Source: Paracoccaceae bacterium
Lineage (GTDB): Bacteria; Pseudomonadota; Alphaproteobacteria; Rhodobacterales; Rhodobacteraceae
Assembly (NCBI GenBank): GCA_030697175.1
Contig: JAUYQR010000011.1
Span: 186,001 to 250,000 of the forward strand
Length of the DNA: 64,000 nt
Direction: 5' to 3'
In this document: positions 9,865 through 19,570 of the stretch, one piece after another
How positions within the stretch are numbered: the first letter of the stretch is position 1
How the letters are laid out: every line of letters starts with the position of its first letter
Notes under the pieces: generated by a model
Seen by the model: only the letters and a program-made list of their open reading frames with translations
Told to the model about the DNA's origin: nothing
The model's database searches: none
Program-made: the position numbers and the translations under genes

Positions 9865-10196
9865 ATGGCAAAGTATGAGTCCCCCCAGATCTCCCGCATC
9901 TTCGCGGCCCTCGCCGACCCCACCCGGCGGCACGTCCTGCAACGCCTCGCCGACCACCCCGGCCAATCGGTCAGCGACCTCGCCCACCCCCTGTCGCTCA
10001 AACTTCCCGGCCTGATGAAACACCTCGACGTCCTGTCCGACGCCGGCCTCATCACCCGCACCAAGACCGGCCGCACCGTCACCGTCCACCTCGCCGCCGC
10101 CCCGATGCGCGACGCGGTGGAATGGCTCGAACACTACGAACGCTTCTGGACCACCAGCCTCGACCGCCTCGCCACCTTCGTCGAAAGCGCCCCCGA

Positions 10197-10200
<4 letters not shown>
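9865..10200 (+). CDS. ArsR/SmtB family transcriptional regulator
   Basis: 111-residue winged-helix repressor. ISRIFAALADPTRRHVLQRL is the standard ArsR helix 1-2 block, SVSDLAHPLSLKLPGLMKHL the recognition helix, and GLITRTKTGRTVTVHL the wing. There are no metal-binding cysteines, so it belongs to the metal-independent branch usually paired with AHSA1/SRPBCC genes. Its stop overlaps the AHSA1 gene start (ATGA), and that gene overlaps the GST gene the same way, so the three form one translationally coupled operon that it probably regulates. Confidence 0.9.
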
Positions 10201-11278
<1,078 letters not shown>

Positions 11279-11348
11279 CCGCCACGCTTCACTTGCGGTT
11301 AACGCCCTGCCCCGCATAGACTCTGTGACGGGGCAGGGAACGGGGCGC

Positions 11349-12962
11349 ATGACAAATCACCTACATTACGGCGACAACCTGAATGTTCTCCGCGACAAGA
11401 TCGCCAGCGAGTCCGTCGACCTCGTCTACCTCGACCCGCCCTTCAACTCGAATGCCGATTACAACCAGCTTTTCAAAACGCCCAAAGGTCATTCCAGTCC
11501 GGCACAGATGGAGGCTTTCACCGACACTTGGACGTGGGACGATGCCACCTCTGGCCTCGCGGTCGAGGAGGTGAAGCGTTCGCAATATCAAGACGCAGCC
11601 AAGATGCTCGATGCGATGGTAGGGTTTCTGGGAAAGAATGCCTTGACGGCTTATCTCGCCATGATGGCGGTTCGACTGATCGAATTGCACCGGGTGCTGA
11701 AACCCACCGGCAGCCTCTATCTGCACTGTGATCCGACAGCGAGCCATTACTTGAAGATTTTGCTGGATGCAGTATTTGGGGCCAAATGCTACAAGAACGA
11801 AATAATCTGGCGCAGAACAAATGCGCATAACGTGAAGTCGAAGGCGTTCCCGAGAGTTCACGATACGCTCCTTTTTTACTCCAAGTCGGATCAAAACACT
11901 TGGCATAAGCTCTTTCTCGGATATTCGCCCGAACAACTAAAGCGCTACGATGTTGACGACGATGGAAGACTGTTCACTGGCCAAGACCTTACAATGGCGG
12001 GCGGGTCAGACGACCGAAAGGCGGAATGGCGAGGAACACAACCATCCTCTGGCCGCGCATGGGGATCATCGCTTGAACAGCGTGAGGAGTGGTGGAAAGC
12101 GGGACTTATCCTGACGAAGAAAGATGGCACTCCACGTCTGGACGGGCGAAAAGTGTTTCTCGACGAAAAGCCCGGAAAGCAGGCCGACTCGCTTTGGTCA
12201 GATATTCTACGTGTGGGAAATACAGCAGAAGAACGCCTCGGCTACCCCACCCAGAAGCCCGTCGCCCTCTTGGAGCGCATCCTCAACGCCTCCTCCAACC
12301 CCGGTGACGTGGTGCTCGACCCGTTCTGCGGCTGCGGCACGACAGTCCATGCAGCGGAAAAACTCGGGCGGCAATGGATCGGCATCGACGTCACCCACCT
12401 CGCCATCGGCCTGATCGAAAAGCGGCTGAACGAGGCGTTTCCCGGCCTACAATACACAGTGCACGGAACACCCATGGACGCAGATGCCGCGCGTGACCTT
12501 TTCGAGCGCGACGATAAATCAAAAAAGCAGTTCGAAACTTGGGCCTGCCTTCGCATCGGTTTCATCCCGCAAGAGAAAAAAGGTGCCGATGGCGGCTTGG
12601 ATGGCGTTGAATGGTTCGGGCCGAAGAAAGAGTATAAGGCCATTGTCTCGGTAAAGGGCGGAAGAACCGTTGGCGTGGAAATGCTGCGTTCCCTTGACGC
12701 AGTCATAACGCAGCAAGGCGCTCAAGTCGGGGTGTTCCTGACGCTGGAACCGCCAACTTCCAAAATGACCGAATGGGCGAAGCAGGCTGGAATGTTTGAA
12801 GCACCCGGTTTCGCGCCTGTGCCTCGCATCCAGATCGTCACGGTGGAACAGGCCATTCAGCACCGCGCTCGGGCGATCAACTTACCCGCCCGCCATAATG
12901 ACACCTTCAAACGCCCCGCGCGCGAGGAAGACACCCGCCGCCAGGGCGCGCTGGACCTCTAG
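11349..12962 (+). CDS. Site-specific DNA methyltransferase with C-terminal nuclease-like domain
   Basis: 537-residue protein. Residues 1-385 are a beta-class amino-methyltransferase: catalytic motif IV LDPPFNSNADY near residue 30 precedes the AdoMet motif DPFCGCGTT near residue 323, and YPTQKPVALLERIL sits just before motif I. Residues ~400-500 contain GADGGLDG ... IVSVKGG, which fits a PD-(D/E)xK (Mrr-like) nuclease core with Asp near 412 and Lys near 433. Such fusions could modify and cut DNA with one polypeptide; activity is inferred. No separate restriction or specificity gene is adjacent. The middle of the gene is A/T-richer than its neighbours, suggesting transfer. Confidence 0.88.
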   Translation: MTNHLHYGDNLNVLRDKIASESVDLVYLDPPFNSNADYNQLFKTPKGHSSPAQMEAFTDTWTWDDATSGLAVEEVKRSQYQDAAKMLDAMVGFLGKNALTAYLAMMAVRLIELHRVLKPTGSLYLHCDPTASHYLKILLDAVFGAKCYKNEIIWRRTNAHNVKSKAFPRVHDTLLFYSKSDQNTWHKLFLGYSPEQLKRYDVDDDGRLFTGQDLTMAGGSDDRKAEWRGTQPSSGRAWGSSLEQREEWWKAGLILTKKDGTPRLDGRKVFLDEKPGKQADSLWSDILRVGNTAEERLGYPTQKPVALLERILNASSNPGDVVLDPFCGCGTTVHAAEKLGRQWIGIDVTHLAIGLIEKRLNEAFPGLQYTVHGTPMDADAARDLFERDDKSKKQFETWACLRIGFIPQEKKGADGGLDGVEWFGPKKEYKAIVSVKGGRTVGVEMLRSLDAVITQQGAQVGVFLTLEPPTSKMTEWAKQAGMFEAPGFAPVPRIQIVTVEQAIQHRARAINLPARHNDTFKRPAREEDTRRQGALDL

Positions 12963-13035
12963 CCCCAGCCCACCCCAAACCTTAAGATCCGGTTAATTCC
13001 TGAAAATTACCCTTTTGAATCAACGGCCCAAAAAA

Positions 13036-13052
13036 TGTCCCACGGTGGGACA
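13036..13052. repeat. Convergent-gap palindrome, copy 1
   Basis: Perfect inverted repeat TGTCCCA-CGG-TGGGACA between the stop of the methyltransferase gene and the stop of the convergent M24 gene. A run of six A (13030-13035) abuts it on the left, which reads as a T-run for minus-strand transcripts. The same 17-mer recurs at 23392 and 45409. Confidence 0.9.
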
Positions 13053-13057
13053 CCCCC

Positions 13058-14425
13058 TCAGCACACCACCACCTGCGCCGGGTCCAGCAGGAACGGCGCC
13101 ACGATTCCGCAGGTATCGGCCAGGGGCAGCAGGCTCTCCGGCACCTCCATCCCGATCACCTCCCGCATGAACCGCCCCCGCGCCTCGCACCGCCGCGCCA
13201 CATTCGGAAACCGCGCCGCCAGATCAGCCCGCAAGCCCGCATCCGCGATCACATAGCCATCCTCCATCCGGGTCGATCCATAGACCGCGTGCCCCGGGAT
13301 CACATCCATCTGCATCGCCATCCCGCTCGCCAACGGCTCATGCGACCCCTCGTAAATCGGCGACGATACCCACTCGTCCAGCCCGATCAGATGCCCCGGA
13401 TTCAGCGTCACCCCGAACACCTCGAACGGCAGCGCCGCCTGCATGTGCTTCCACACATACCCCCCCGACACCCCCGGCCGCATCATCGAACACCACTCCG
13501 ACATTGCCGTCACATAGGGCGCGACGAACGCCTCCACATAATCCTGCGCGCCGACGGGCAGATCGCCCGCCCCCCGCGCCATCCACCCCGCCCGGCAGAT
13601 GTTGGCCCCCCAGTGACAGACATTGAAACCCGCCGGCTCCCCCACCGTGACCCGCCGCCCCGAAGGCCCGCACAGCCCCGGCCGGTCGCCCATCGCAAAG
13701 GTCGAATGGCAACCCTGCGGCAAGCCTCCGACCCGCGCCGCCTCCACCGCCTGAAAATCCGTCATCCCCTCGCGCAAGCCGAAGATCATCCGCCTGAGCG
13801 CCGCCGCCGCCATGTGGTTGGCGAACTCCAGCCGCGCGATCTCTGCCGCATCCACCCGCGCCCTCAGGCCATGCGAAGGGTGCATCATCAGGTCCGTCGC
13901 GTTTTCCACCCGCGCCGCCAGCCGCCGCAACGGATCGGCCAGAAACGCCGGCACATCAAGCGCGGTCGCCGGATCGTCCACCTCGTCCGCGCCAAACCAC
14001 TTCCACCCGACCGCGCCCACCGTGTCGTCGGTCGCCAGCATATCGGCCAGCCAGTCCTTCAACCGCCGCCCGCCCCGTGGCTGCGATGGTAACGACAGGC
14101 TGGCACAATGCCCCACCCGCACGACACCCGCCGCCACCAGAGGCGACACCGCAGTATAGGCCAGACACTCGTTACCTGCGATCAGCAGCGCATCACCCGG
14201 CGTCACCACCAGCACAGCCTCCTCGAAGCGCGGATCAAACCCCGTCAGCCAATGGATGTTCGCCGCATGCTCCCGGTCGCCATAGACAACCATCGCATCG
14301 AACCCCCGCCCTAGCGCCGTCTTCCGCAACGCCGCCAGCCGCCCCTCCGCCTCGGCCAGGCTAAAGGCTGGCGGCAGGTCCGGCGCGCCGTTGTCCGGCC
14401 ATTCAATGCGGATCAATCGTGCCAT
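13058..14425 (-). CDS. M24 (pita-bread) peptidase family protein, probable pseudo-peptidase
   Basis: 455-residue protein. The N-terminal creatinase/prolidase-like domain (1-170) is followed by a pita-bread domain (about 185-420). In canonical M24 peptidases two metals are held by D, D, H, E, E. The corresponding places here read N-V-C-H-W-G-A-N (near 265), NPGHL (His near 340), MQMDVIP (Asp for the first Glu, near 370) and RMEDGYVI (Glu near 385). At least two Asp ligands appear replaced by Asn, so it may be catalytically altered, as creatinase is. The start at 14425 has GGAGG five bases upstream. A prolidase or creatinase-like role is equally possible. Confidence 0.78.
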   Translation of the reverse strand: MARLIRIEWPDNGAPDLPPAFSLAEAEGRLAALRKTALGRGFDAMVVYGDREHAANIHWLTGFDPRFEEAVLVVTPGDALLIAGNECLAYTAVSPLVAAGVVRVGHCASLSLPSQPRGGRRLKDWLADMLATDDTVGAVGWKWFGADEVDDPATALDVPAFLADPLRRLAARVENATDLMMHPSHGLRARVDAAEIARLEFANHMAAAALRRMIFGLREGMTDFQAVEAARVGGLPQGCHSTFAMGDRPGLCGPSGRRVTVGEPAGFNVCHWGANICRAGWMARGAGDLPVGAQDYVEAFVAPYVTAMSEWCSMMRPGVSGGYVWKHMQAALPFEVFGVTLNPGHLIGLDEWVSSPIYEGSHEPLASGMAMQMDVIPGHAVYGSTRMEDGYVIADAGLRADLAARFPNVARRCEARGRFMREVIGMEVPESLLPLADTCGIVAPFLLDPAQVVVC

Positions 14426-14492
14426 CATATCCTCCACGGTTCCCGGTCAGGCTAATCCATGCGAACCGCCCGAACTACCGTATTCGCAGCCA

Positions 14493-14521
14493 TTGCACCG
14501 CCGCTGCCCATGACATATATC
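14493..14521 (+). promoter_or_regulatory. Sigma-70-type promoter of the SRP RNA gene
   Basis: -35 box TTGCAC (14493-14498), a 17-base spacer, and -10 box TATATC (14516-14521). The predicted start point, about 14527-14529, coincides with the 5' end of the SRP RNA helix, which makes the assignment coherent. Confidence 0.75.
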
Positions 14522-14526
14522 AACGC

Positions 14527-14625
14527 CCGAGAGGTTGGCGCGGGTAAGCGCCTCGCCAACCCGGTCAGGTCCGGAAGGAAGCAGCCGTAACGAGCCCCGC
14601 TTGGGTCGTTGTCCAGCCTCTCACC
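14527..14625 (+). ncRNA. ffs: Signal recognition particle RNA (4.5S RNA)
   Basis: Small bacterial SRP RNA that binds Ffh and targets nascent membrane proteins. The conserved Ffh-binding apex GGTCAGGTCCGGAAGGAAGC is present at 14563-14582. The terminal helix pairs GAGAGGTTGG (14529-14538) with CCAGCCTCTC (14613-14622), closing a single long hairpin of about 95 nt. A promoter is placed correctly upstream. It lies between the M24 gene (divergent) and rsgA. The exact ends are estimated from the closing helix. Confidence 0.96.
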
Positions 14626-14778
14626 TTGCTGAACCGGAGGATCCAATGATTGTCGCCGCACCCCTCCGGGCGACCGCGCGCTGAGGTTCCGCCTGGCCAC
14701 GGTTTCGCCCGAACGGCCGCCCGCCTGTCCGCATCGGACCGGCACCGGGCACAGCATCCGCCTGCAAGGACCGCTTCA

Positions 14779-15816
14779 GTGACCACATACCCCACCCTCG
14801 CCAGCCTCGGCTGGTCGCAGTTTTTCCTGGCGCAGCTTGACGAAACCGAGCTTTCGCTGACCCCCGTCCGCATCTCGGGACTGCACCGCGCCCGCATCGA
14901 CGGGTTGACCACCGATGGCCCCGTCACCCTGCCCTTCACCGGCACCCAGACTGCCGGTGAACTTGCGATCGGTGACTGGGTGCTGTCAGACGGCACCCGC
15001 ATCCTCCGCCGCCTCGACCGCAAGACCGAGGTTGGTCGCCGCGCCGCCGGCACCGGAAACGAGCTGCAACTGATCGCCGCCAACGTCGACACGCTGTTCA
15101 TCGTCACGTCCTGCAACGCTGATTTCAACCCGGCGCGGCTGGAACGCTATCTGGCGCTTTCGGCCGAGGCGGGGACGGAATCGGTGATCCTGTTGACCAA
15201 GTCCGATACCGCGACCGACGCCGAAAACTATCGCCAGCGGGCCGAAGTGCTTAGCCGTCACGTCACCGCAGTGGCGCTGGACGCGCGCGATCCCGATATC
15301 GCCCGAACCCTTGGCCAATGGTGCCGCGAGGGGCAGACCGTCGCCCTGCTTGGTGCGTCGGGTGTCGGCAAGACCACACTGACCAACACTCTCACCGGCC
15401 TCGCCGCCCCGACCGGCGAGATCCGCGAAAGCGACGCGCGTGGGCGGCATACCACCACCAACCGCGCACTTTACCCGATCACCGGCGGCGGCTGGCTGAT
15501 CGACACGCCCGGCATGCGCGCCCTTGCCCTGATCGACGCGGGCGCAGGCATCGACGCGGTGTTCGAGGATGTGACCGAACTTCTGGGCAACTGCCGCTTT
15601 CGCGATTGCACCCACCAGTCCGAACCCGGCTGCGGCGTGCGCCAGGCGATCAACGAAGGCAAGCTTGATGAAGACCGCCTGATCCGCTGGCAGAAACTGA
15701 AGCTGGAAGACCGCCACAGCACCGAAACCCCGGCCGAGGCCCGCGAACGCGCCCGCCGCTTTGGCAAGCAGGTCAAGACCAGCCTCAGCGTCAAATCCCG
15801 GCTCGACAAGCGTTAG
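14779..15816 (+). CDS. rsgA: Small ribosomal subunit maturation GTPase RsgA
   Basis: 345-residue circularly permuted GTPase that acts late in 30S assembly. An N-terminal OB-fold (1-85) is followed by the permuted G motifs: G4 LLTKSD, then G1 LLGASGVGKTTLTN, G2 around RGRHTTT, and G3 DTPGMR. The C-terminal zinc site is formed by CRFRDCTHQSEPGC. The GTG at 14779 has AAGGA eight bases upstream and is preferred over further-upstream in-frame starts, which would run into the region just after the SRP RNA. No operon partner is evident. Confidence 0.93.
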   Translation: MTTYPTLASLGWSQFFLAQLDETELSLTPVRISGLHRARIDGLTTDGPVTLPFTGTQTAGELAIGDWVLSDGTRILRRLDRKTEVGRRAAGTGNELQLIAANVDTLFIVTSCNADFNPARLERYLALSAEAGTESVILLTKSDTATDAENYRQRAEVLSRHVTAVALDARDPDIARTLGQWCREGQTVALLGASGVGKTTLTNTLTGLAAPTGEIRESDARGRHTTTNRALYPITGGGWLIDTPGMRALALIDAGAGIDAVFEDVTELLGNCRFRDCTHQSEPGCGVRQAINEGKLDEDRLIRWQKLKLEDRHSTETPAEARERARRFGKQVKTSLSVKSRLDKR

Positions 15817-15879
15817 CAAGCCACCCCGGCTTGCCCCTCCCCCCGTCGCCGTCTAGACTTCACCCCTCAGGGGAGCCCC

Positions 15880-17622
15880 ATGTCCGACCAACCCGCCTAT
15901 CAGGTTCTAGCCCGCAAATACCGACCCCAGACCTTTGCCGATCTGATCGGCCAAGAGGCGATGGTGCGCACCCTGAAGAACGCCTTTGCGGCAGACCGGA
16001 TCGCTCATGCCTTCGTGATGACCGGCGTGCGCGGTGTGGGCAAGACCACCACCGCCCGGATCATCGCCAAAGGGCTGAACTGCGTCGGGCCTGACGGGAC
16101 CGGCACCCCCACGACCGAACCCTGCGGTGTCTGCAAGCCCTGCATCGGGATCAGCGAGGGGCGCTTCTTCGATGTGCTCGAGATCGACGCGGCCTCGTCT
16201 ACCGGGGTCGACAACATCCGCGAACTGAATGCGATGGCCAACACCCGCCCGGCGGAGGGGCGCTTCAAGATCTTTATCATCGACGAAGTCCACATGCTGT
16301 CGATCAACGCCTTCAATGCCCTGCTGAAGACGCTTGAAGAGCCGCGCGCGCATACCAAGTTTATCATGGCGACGACCGAGATTCGCAAGGTTCCCGTCAC
16401 CGTCCTGTCGCGTTGCCAACGCTTCGATCTGAAACGGATCGAGCCCGAGGTGATGATGGCGCACCTCGCCGCCGTCGCCGCAAAGGAAGGTGCCAGCCTC
16501 GCCCCCGATGCCCTCGCCCTCATCACCCGCGCCGCCGAAGGCTCGGTGCGTGACGCAATGAGCCTGATGGATCAGGCGATTGCCCACGGCGCGGGCGAAA
16601 CCAGCGCCGCGCAGGTGCGCGCGATGCTGGGTCTGGCCGACCGGGGCCGCGTGCTCGACCTTTTCGATCTGGTGATGAAAGGCGACGCGGCGCAGGCTTT
16701 GGCCGAACTTTCCGCGCAATATGCCGATGGGGCCGACCCGATGGCCGTGCTCCGCGATCTGGCCGAAATCACCCACTGGATTTCCGTCATCAAGATCAAC
16801 CCGGCGGCTGCCGAAGACCCGACCACTCCGCCCGATGAACAGACCCGCGGCCTTGACATGGCCGCGCGCCTGCCGATGCGCGCGCTCAGCCGCATGTGGC
16901 AGATGCTGCTGAAATCGCTGGAAGAAGTGCCGCTTGCCCCGAACGCCATGATGGCCGCCGAAATGGCGATCATCCGGCTGACCCATGTGGCCGACCTGCC
17001 CGATCCCGAAACCCTGATCCGCAAGCTGCAAGCGCAGCCGCAGCCTCCCGCCATCGGTGGCGCGCCGGCGGGCGGCAGCGCCGGTGGCGCCGTCCACGCC
17101 CCCACCATGCGCATGGCCCCCGCCGCTCCCGCGCGCGGCCCGGCCATGCAGAGCGGGCAAGCTGTCGCCCTCGCCAGCGATCCGTCGCCGCACTATTCCA
17201 GCTTTCCGCAGGTCGTCGACCTGATCCGCGAAAAACGCGACTTCCTGCTGTTGAAGCAGGTCGAAGATCACGTCCGCCTTGTGCAATACGCCCCCGGCCG
17301 GATCGAGTTCGAACCCGGCTCCGGCGCGCCCCCCGACCTCGCCTCCCGTCTCAGCCAGCGCCTGCAAGGCTGGACCGGCCTGCGCTGGGGCGTCTCGGTC
17401 GTGTCGGGCGGTGGCGCACCGTCCATCGCCGAGGCACGCGACGAAACCCTGATGGCCGCCAAGGCCGAGGCAAGGCGCAACCCGCTGGTGCAGGCGATAC
17501 TCGCGGCCTTTCCGGGAACGGATGTCGCCGAAGTGCGCACACCCGAAGCGATGGCCGCCACTGCCGCGGTCGAGGCGCTTCCCGAGGTGGAAGATGAATG
17601 GGACCCTTTCGAGGACAATTGA
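15880..17622 (+). CDS. dnaX: DNA polymerase III subunit gamma/tau
   Basis: 580-residue clamp-loader ATPase. Walker A GVRGVGKTTTARI (near residue 50), a zinc module (C-x8-C-x2-C-x2-C starting NCVGPDG), Walker B FIIDEVHM, and sensor 1/SRC motif VLSRCQRFDL are all visible. Domain III and a tau-like C-terminal region follow, with an Ala/Gly/Pro-rich hinge at about 390-430. I see no A-rich slippery stretch for programmed frameshifting, so only the tau form is expected from the sequence. The ybaB ATG begins seven bases after its stop, inside the classic dnaX-ybaB-recR operon. Confidence 0.96.
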   Translation: MSDQPAYQVLARKYRPQTFADLIGQEAMVRTLKNAFAADRIAHAFVMTGVRGVGKTTTARIIAKGLNCVGPDGTGTPTTEPCGVCKPCIGISEGRFFDVLEIDAASSTGVDNIRELNAMANTRPAEGRFKIFIIDEVHMLSINAFNALLKTLEEPRAHTKFIMATTEIRKVPVTVLSRCQRFDLKRIEPEVMMAHLAAVAAKEGASLAPDALALITRAAEGSVRDAMSLMDQAIAHGAGETSAAQVRAMLGLADRGRVLDLFDLVMKGDAAQALAELSAQYADGADPMAVLRDLAEITHWISVIKINPAAAEDPTTPPDEQTRGLDMAARLPMRALSRMWQMLLKSLEEVPLAPNAMMAAEMAIIRLTHVADLPDPETLIRKLQAQPQPPAIGGAPAGGSAGGAVHAPTMRMAPAAPARGPAMQSGQAVALASDPSPHYSSFPQVVDLIREKRDFLLLKQVEDHVRLVQYAPGRIEFEPGSGAPPDLASRLSQRLQGWTGLRWGVSVVSGGGAPSIAEARDETLMAAKAEARRNPLVQAILAAFPGTDVAEVRTPEAMAATAAVEALPEVEDEWDPFEDN

Positions 17623-17629
17623 GGTGGAC

Positions 17630-17974
17630 ATGCTGAAAGGTTTGGGCGGTCTTGGCGACATGGCCAAGATGATGAAAGCCGCGCAGGACATGCAGGCCAA
17701 ACTGGCCGAAGTGCAGGAAGATCTGGCCCGCACCGTGGTTGTGGGCGAATCTGGTGCCGGTCTGATCAAGGCCCGCGCCACAGCCAAGGGCGAGGTCACA
17801 GGCCTGGACATCGACCCGTCGATCCTTGTCGCCTCCGAAAAGGAAGTGGTCGAAGACCTGATCCTCGCCGCGATCAAGGATGCACAGCTCAAGGCGCAGA
17901 CCCGCAGCCAGCAGGAAATGGCCAAGCTGACCGAAGGCCTCGGCCTGCCACCCGGCATGAAGCTGCCGTTCTGA
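17630..17974 (+). CDS. ybaB: YbaB/EbfC family nucleoid-associated protein
   Basis: 114-residue DNA-binding dimer of the YbaB/EbfC family. An N-terminal helix rich in Met/Lys ([19 protein letters not shown]) is followed by the core strands ([20 protein letters not shown]) and a C-terminal helix ending in the family-typical [17 protein letters not shown] at 17621-17627 overlaps the dnaX stop and acts as its ribosome site. recR begins one base after its stop. Known homologues bind DNA and are co-expressed with dnaX and recR; the precise role is unclear. Confidence 0.94.
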   Translation: MLKGLGGLGDMAKMMKAAQDMQAKLAEVQEDLARTVVVGESGAGLIKARATAKGEVTGLDIDPSILVASEKEVVEDLILAAIKDAQLKAQTRSQQEMAKLTEGLGLPPGMKLPF

Positions 17975-17975
17975 C

Positions 17976-18572
17976 ATGGCCGACGACACCGGGATCGAGG
18001 CGCTGATCGACCTGATGGCCCGGCTTCCCGGCCTTGGCCCGCGGTCGGCCCGCCGCGCGGTGCTGGTGCTGTTGAAAAAGCGCGCGCAACTGATGGCCCC
18101 GCTCGCGCAAGCGATGGCCGAGGTGGCGCTGACCGCCAGGGATTGCCAGACCTGCGGCAATATCGGCACCACCGACACCTGCGCCATCTGCGCCGACCCG
18201 CGCCGCGCAACGGGCGAGATCTGTGTCGTCGAAGATGTGGCCGACCTCTGGGCAATGGAACGCGGGCAGGCCTTCAAGGGCCGCTACCACGTTCTTGGCG
18301 GCACGCTCTCCGCGCTGGATGCCATCGGCCCGGATGACCTGCGCATCCCGCGCCTTGCCGCGCGCGTGGCGGATGAACACATCCGCGAGGTGATCCTCGC
18401 CCTCAACGCCACCGTCGACGGCCAGACCACCGCGCATTACATCGCCGACGTGCTGGCCCCCTCCGGCGTGCAGGTCACGTCCCTTGCCCAGGGCGTCCCG
18501 ATCGGCGGCGAACTTGACTACCTTGACGACGGCACCATCGGCGCAGCCCTGAAGGCGCGCCGCCGCTTTTGA
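17976..18572 (+). CDS. recR: Recombination mediator RecR
   Basis: 198-residue RecFOR-pathway protein. The N-terminal helix-hairpin-helix ([20 protein letters not shown]), four-cysteine zinc finger ([16 protein letters not shown]) and Toprim domain ([15 protein letters not shown] to [14 protein letters not shown]) appear in order. The C-terminal Walker-B-like segment is [18 protein letters not shown]. It starts one base after the ybaB stop. The full family length is present, so it should be functional in loading RecA on gapped DNA. Confidence 0.96.
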   Translation: MADDTGIEALIDLMARLPGLGPRSARRAVLVLLKKRAQLMAPLAQAMAEVALTARDCQTCGNIGTTDTCAICADPRRATGEICVVEDVADLWAMERGQAFKGRYHVLGGTLSALDAIGPDDLRIPRLAARVADEHIREVILALNATVDGQTTAHYIADVLAPSGVQVTSLAQGVPIGGELDYLDDGTIGAALKARRRF

Positions 18573-18661
18573 CTGCGCCGCTTCTGACCGCTGGCCTGAT
18601 TGCAATCGACGGGCCTTCGGCTTATCTCAGGACTTCACCGCAAGGGCAGGGCTTTCTCCGC

Positions 18662-19570
18662 ATGAACTGGATCTCCAACTACGTCCGTCCGAAGATCAAC
18701 TCGCTCTTTTCGCGCCGCGAAGTGCCCGAGAACCTTTGGACGAAATGCCCCGAATGCGGGACCATGCTGTTTCACCGCGAACTGGCAGCCAACCTGAACG
18801 TCTGCTCGAACTGCGACCACCACATGGCGATCACGCCGCGCGAACGCTTTGGCGCGCTGTTCGACGGTGGCATCTTCACCGAAGTGAAGGTGCCCGACGC
18901 GGTGCAAGACCCCCTGCACTTCCGCGACCAGAAGAAATACCCCGAGCGGATCAAGGCCGCGCAAAAGGCCAGCGGTGAAAAAGACGCGATGCTGGTGGCC
19001 GAGGGCGACATGGCCCGCACGCCGATCGTCGCCGCCGCACAGGATTTCAGCTTCATGGCCGGTTCGATGGGCATGAACGTCGGCAACGCCATCATCGCCG
19101 CGGCCCAACGCGCCGTCGAACTCCGCCGCCCGCTGATCCTGTTCTCCGCCTCGGGTGGTGCGCGGATGCAGGAAGGCATGCTCAGCCTGATGCAGATGCC
19201 GCGCACGACCGTGGCCGTGCAGATGCTGAAAGAGGCCGGCCTGCCGTACATCGTCGTCCTCACCCACCCGACCACCGGCGGCGTCACCGCCAGCTATGCC
19301 ATGCTCGGTGACGTGCAGATCGCCGAACCGAACGCACAGATCGGCTTTGCCGGTGCCCGCGTTATCGAACAGACGATCCGCGAGAAACTGCCCGAAGGCT
19401 TCCAGCGCGCCGAATACCTGCTTGACCACGGGATGCTTGACCGCGTCGTGCACAGGAAGGCGATGAAGGACGAACTTGCCACCCTCGTCCGCCTGCTCAT
19501 GGCATTGCCCCCCGGCATCAAGGGCGACCTTCCCGCGCCCACCGAAACGGCGGAGCCCGCAAAGGCGTGA
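18662..19570 (+). CDS. accD: Acetyl-CoA carboxylase carboxyltransferase subunit beta
   Basis: 302-residue beta subunit of the carboxyltransferase that makes malonyl-CoA for fatty acid synthesis. The N-terminal zinc ribbon is CPECGTMLFHRELAANLNVC...C (residues ~28-50). The crotonase-fold body has SASGGARMQEGMLSLMQM and THPTTGGVTASYAMLGD for oxyanion and CoA contacts. MNWISNYVRPKI at 18662 is the family N-terminus; earlier in-frame starts are ignored. Its TGA overlaps the GTG of folC (GTGA). accD-folC is a common bacterial pair. Confidence 0.96.
   Translation: MNWISNYVRPKINSLFSRREVPENLWTKCPECGTMLFHRELAANLNVCSNCDHHMAITPRERFGALFDGGIFTEVKVPDAVQDPLHFRDQKKYPERIKAAQKASGEKDAMLVAEGDMARTPIVAAAQDFSFMAGSMGMNVGNAIIAAAQRAVELRRPLILFSASGGARMQEGMLSLMQMPRTTVAVQMLKEAGLPYIVVLTHPTTGGVTASYAMLGDVQIAEPNAQIGFAGARVIEQTIREKLPEGFQRAEYLLDHGMLDRVVHRKAMKDELATLVRLLMALPPGIKGDLPAPTETAEPAKA

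Noticed and set aside
16000-17622. Programmed frameshift in dnaX giving a short gamma form
   Set aside because: I found no A-rich slippery heptamer followed by a stem in the expected part of the gene.
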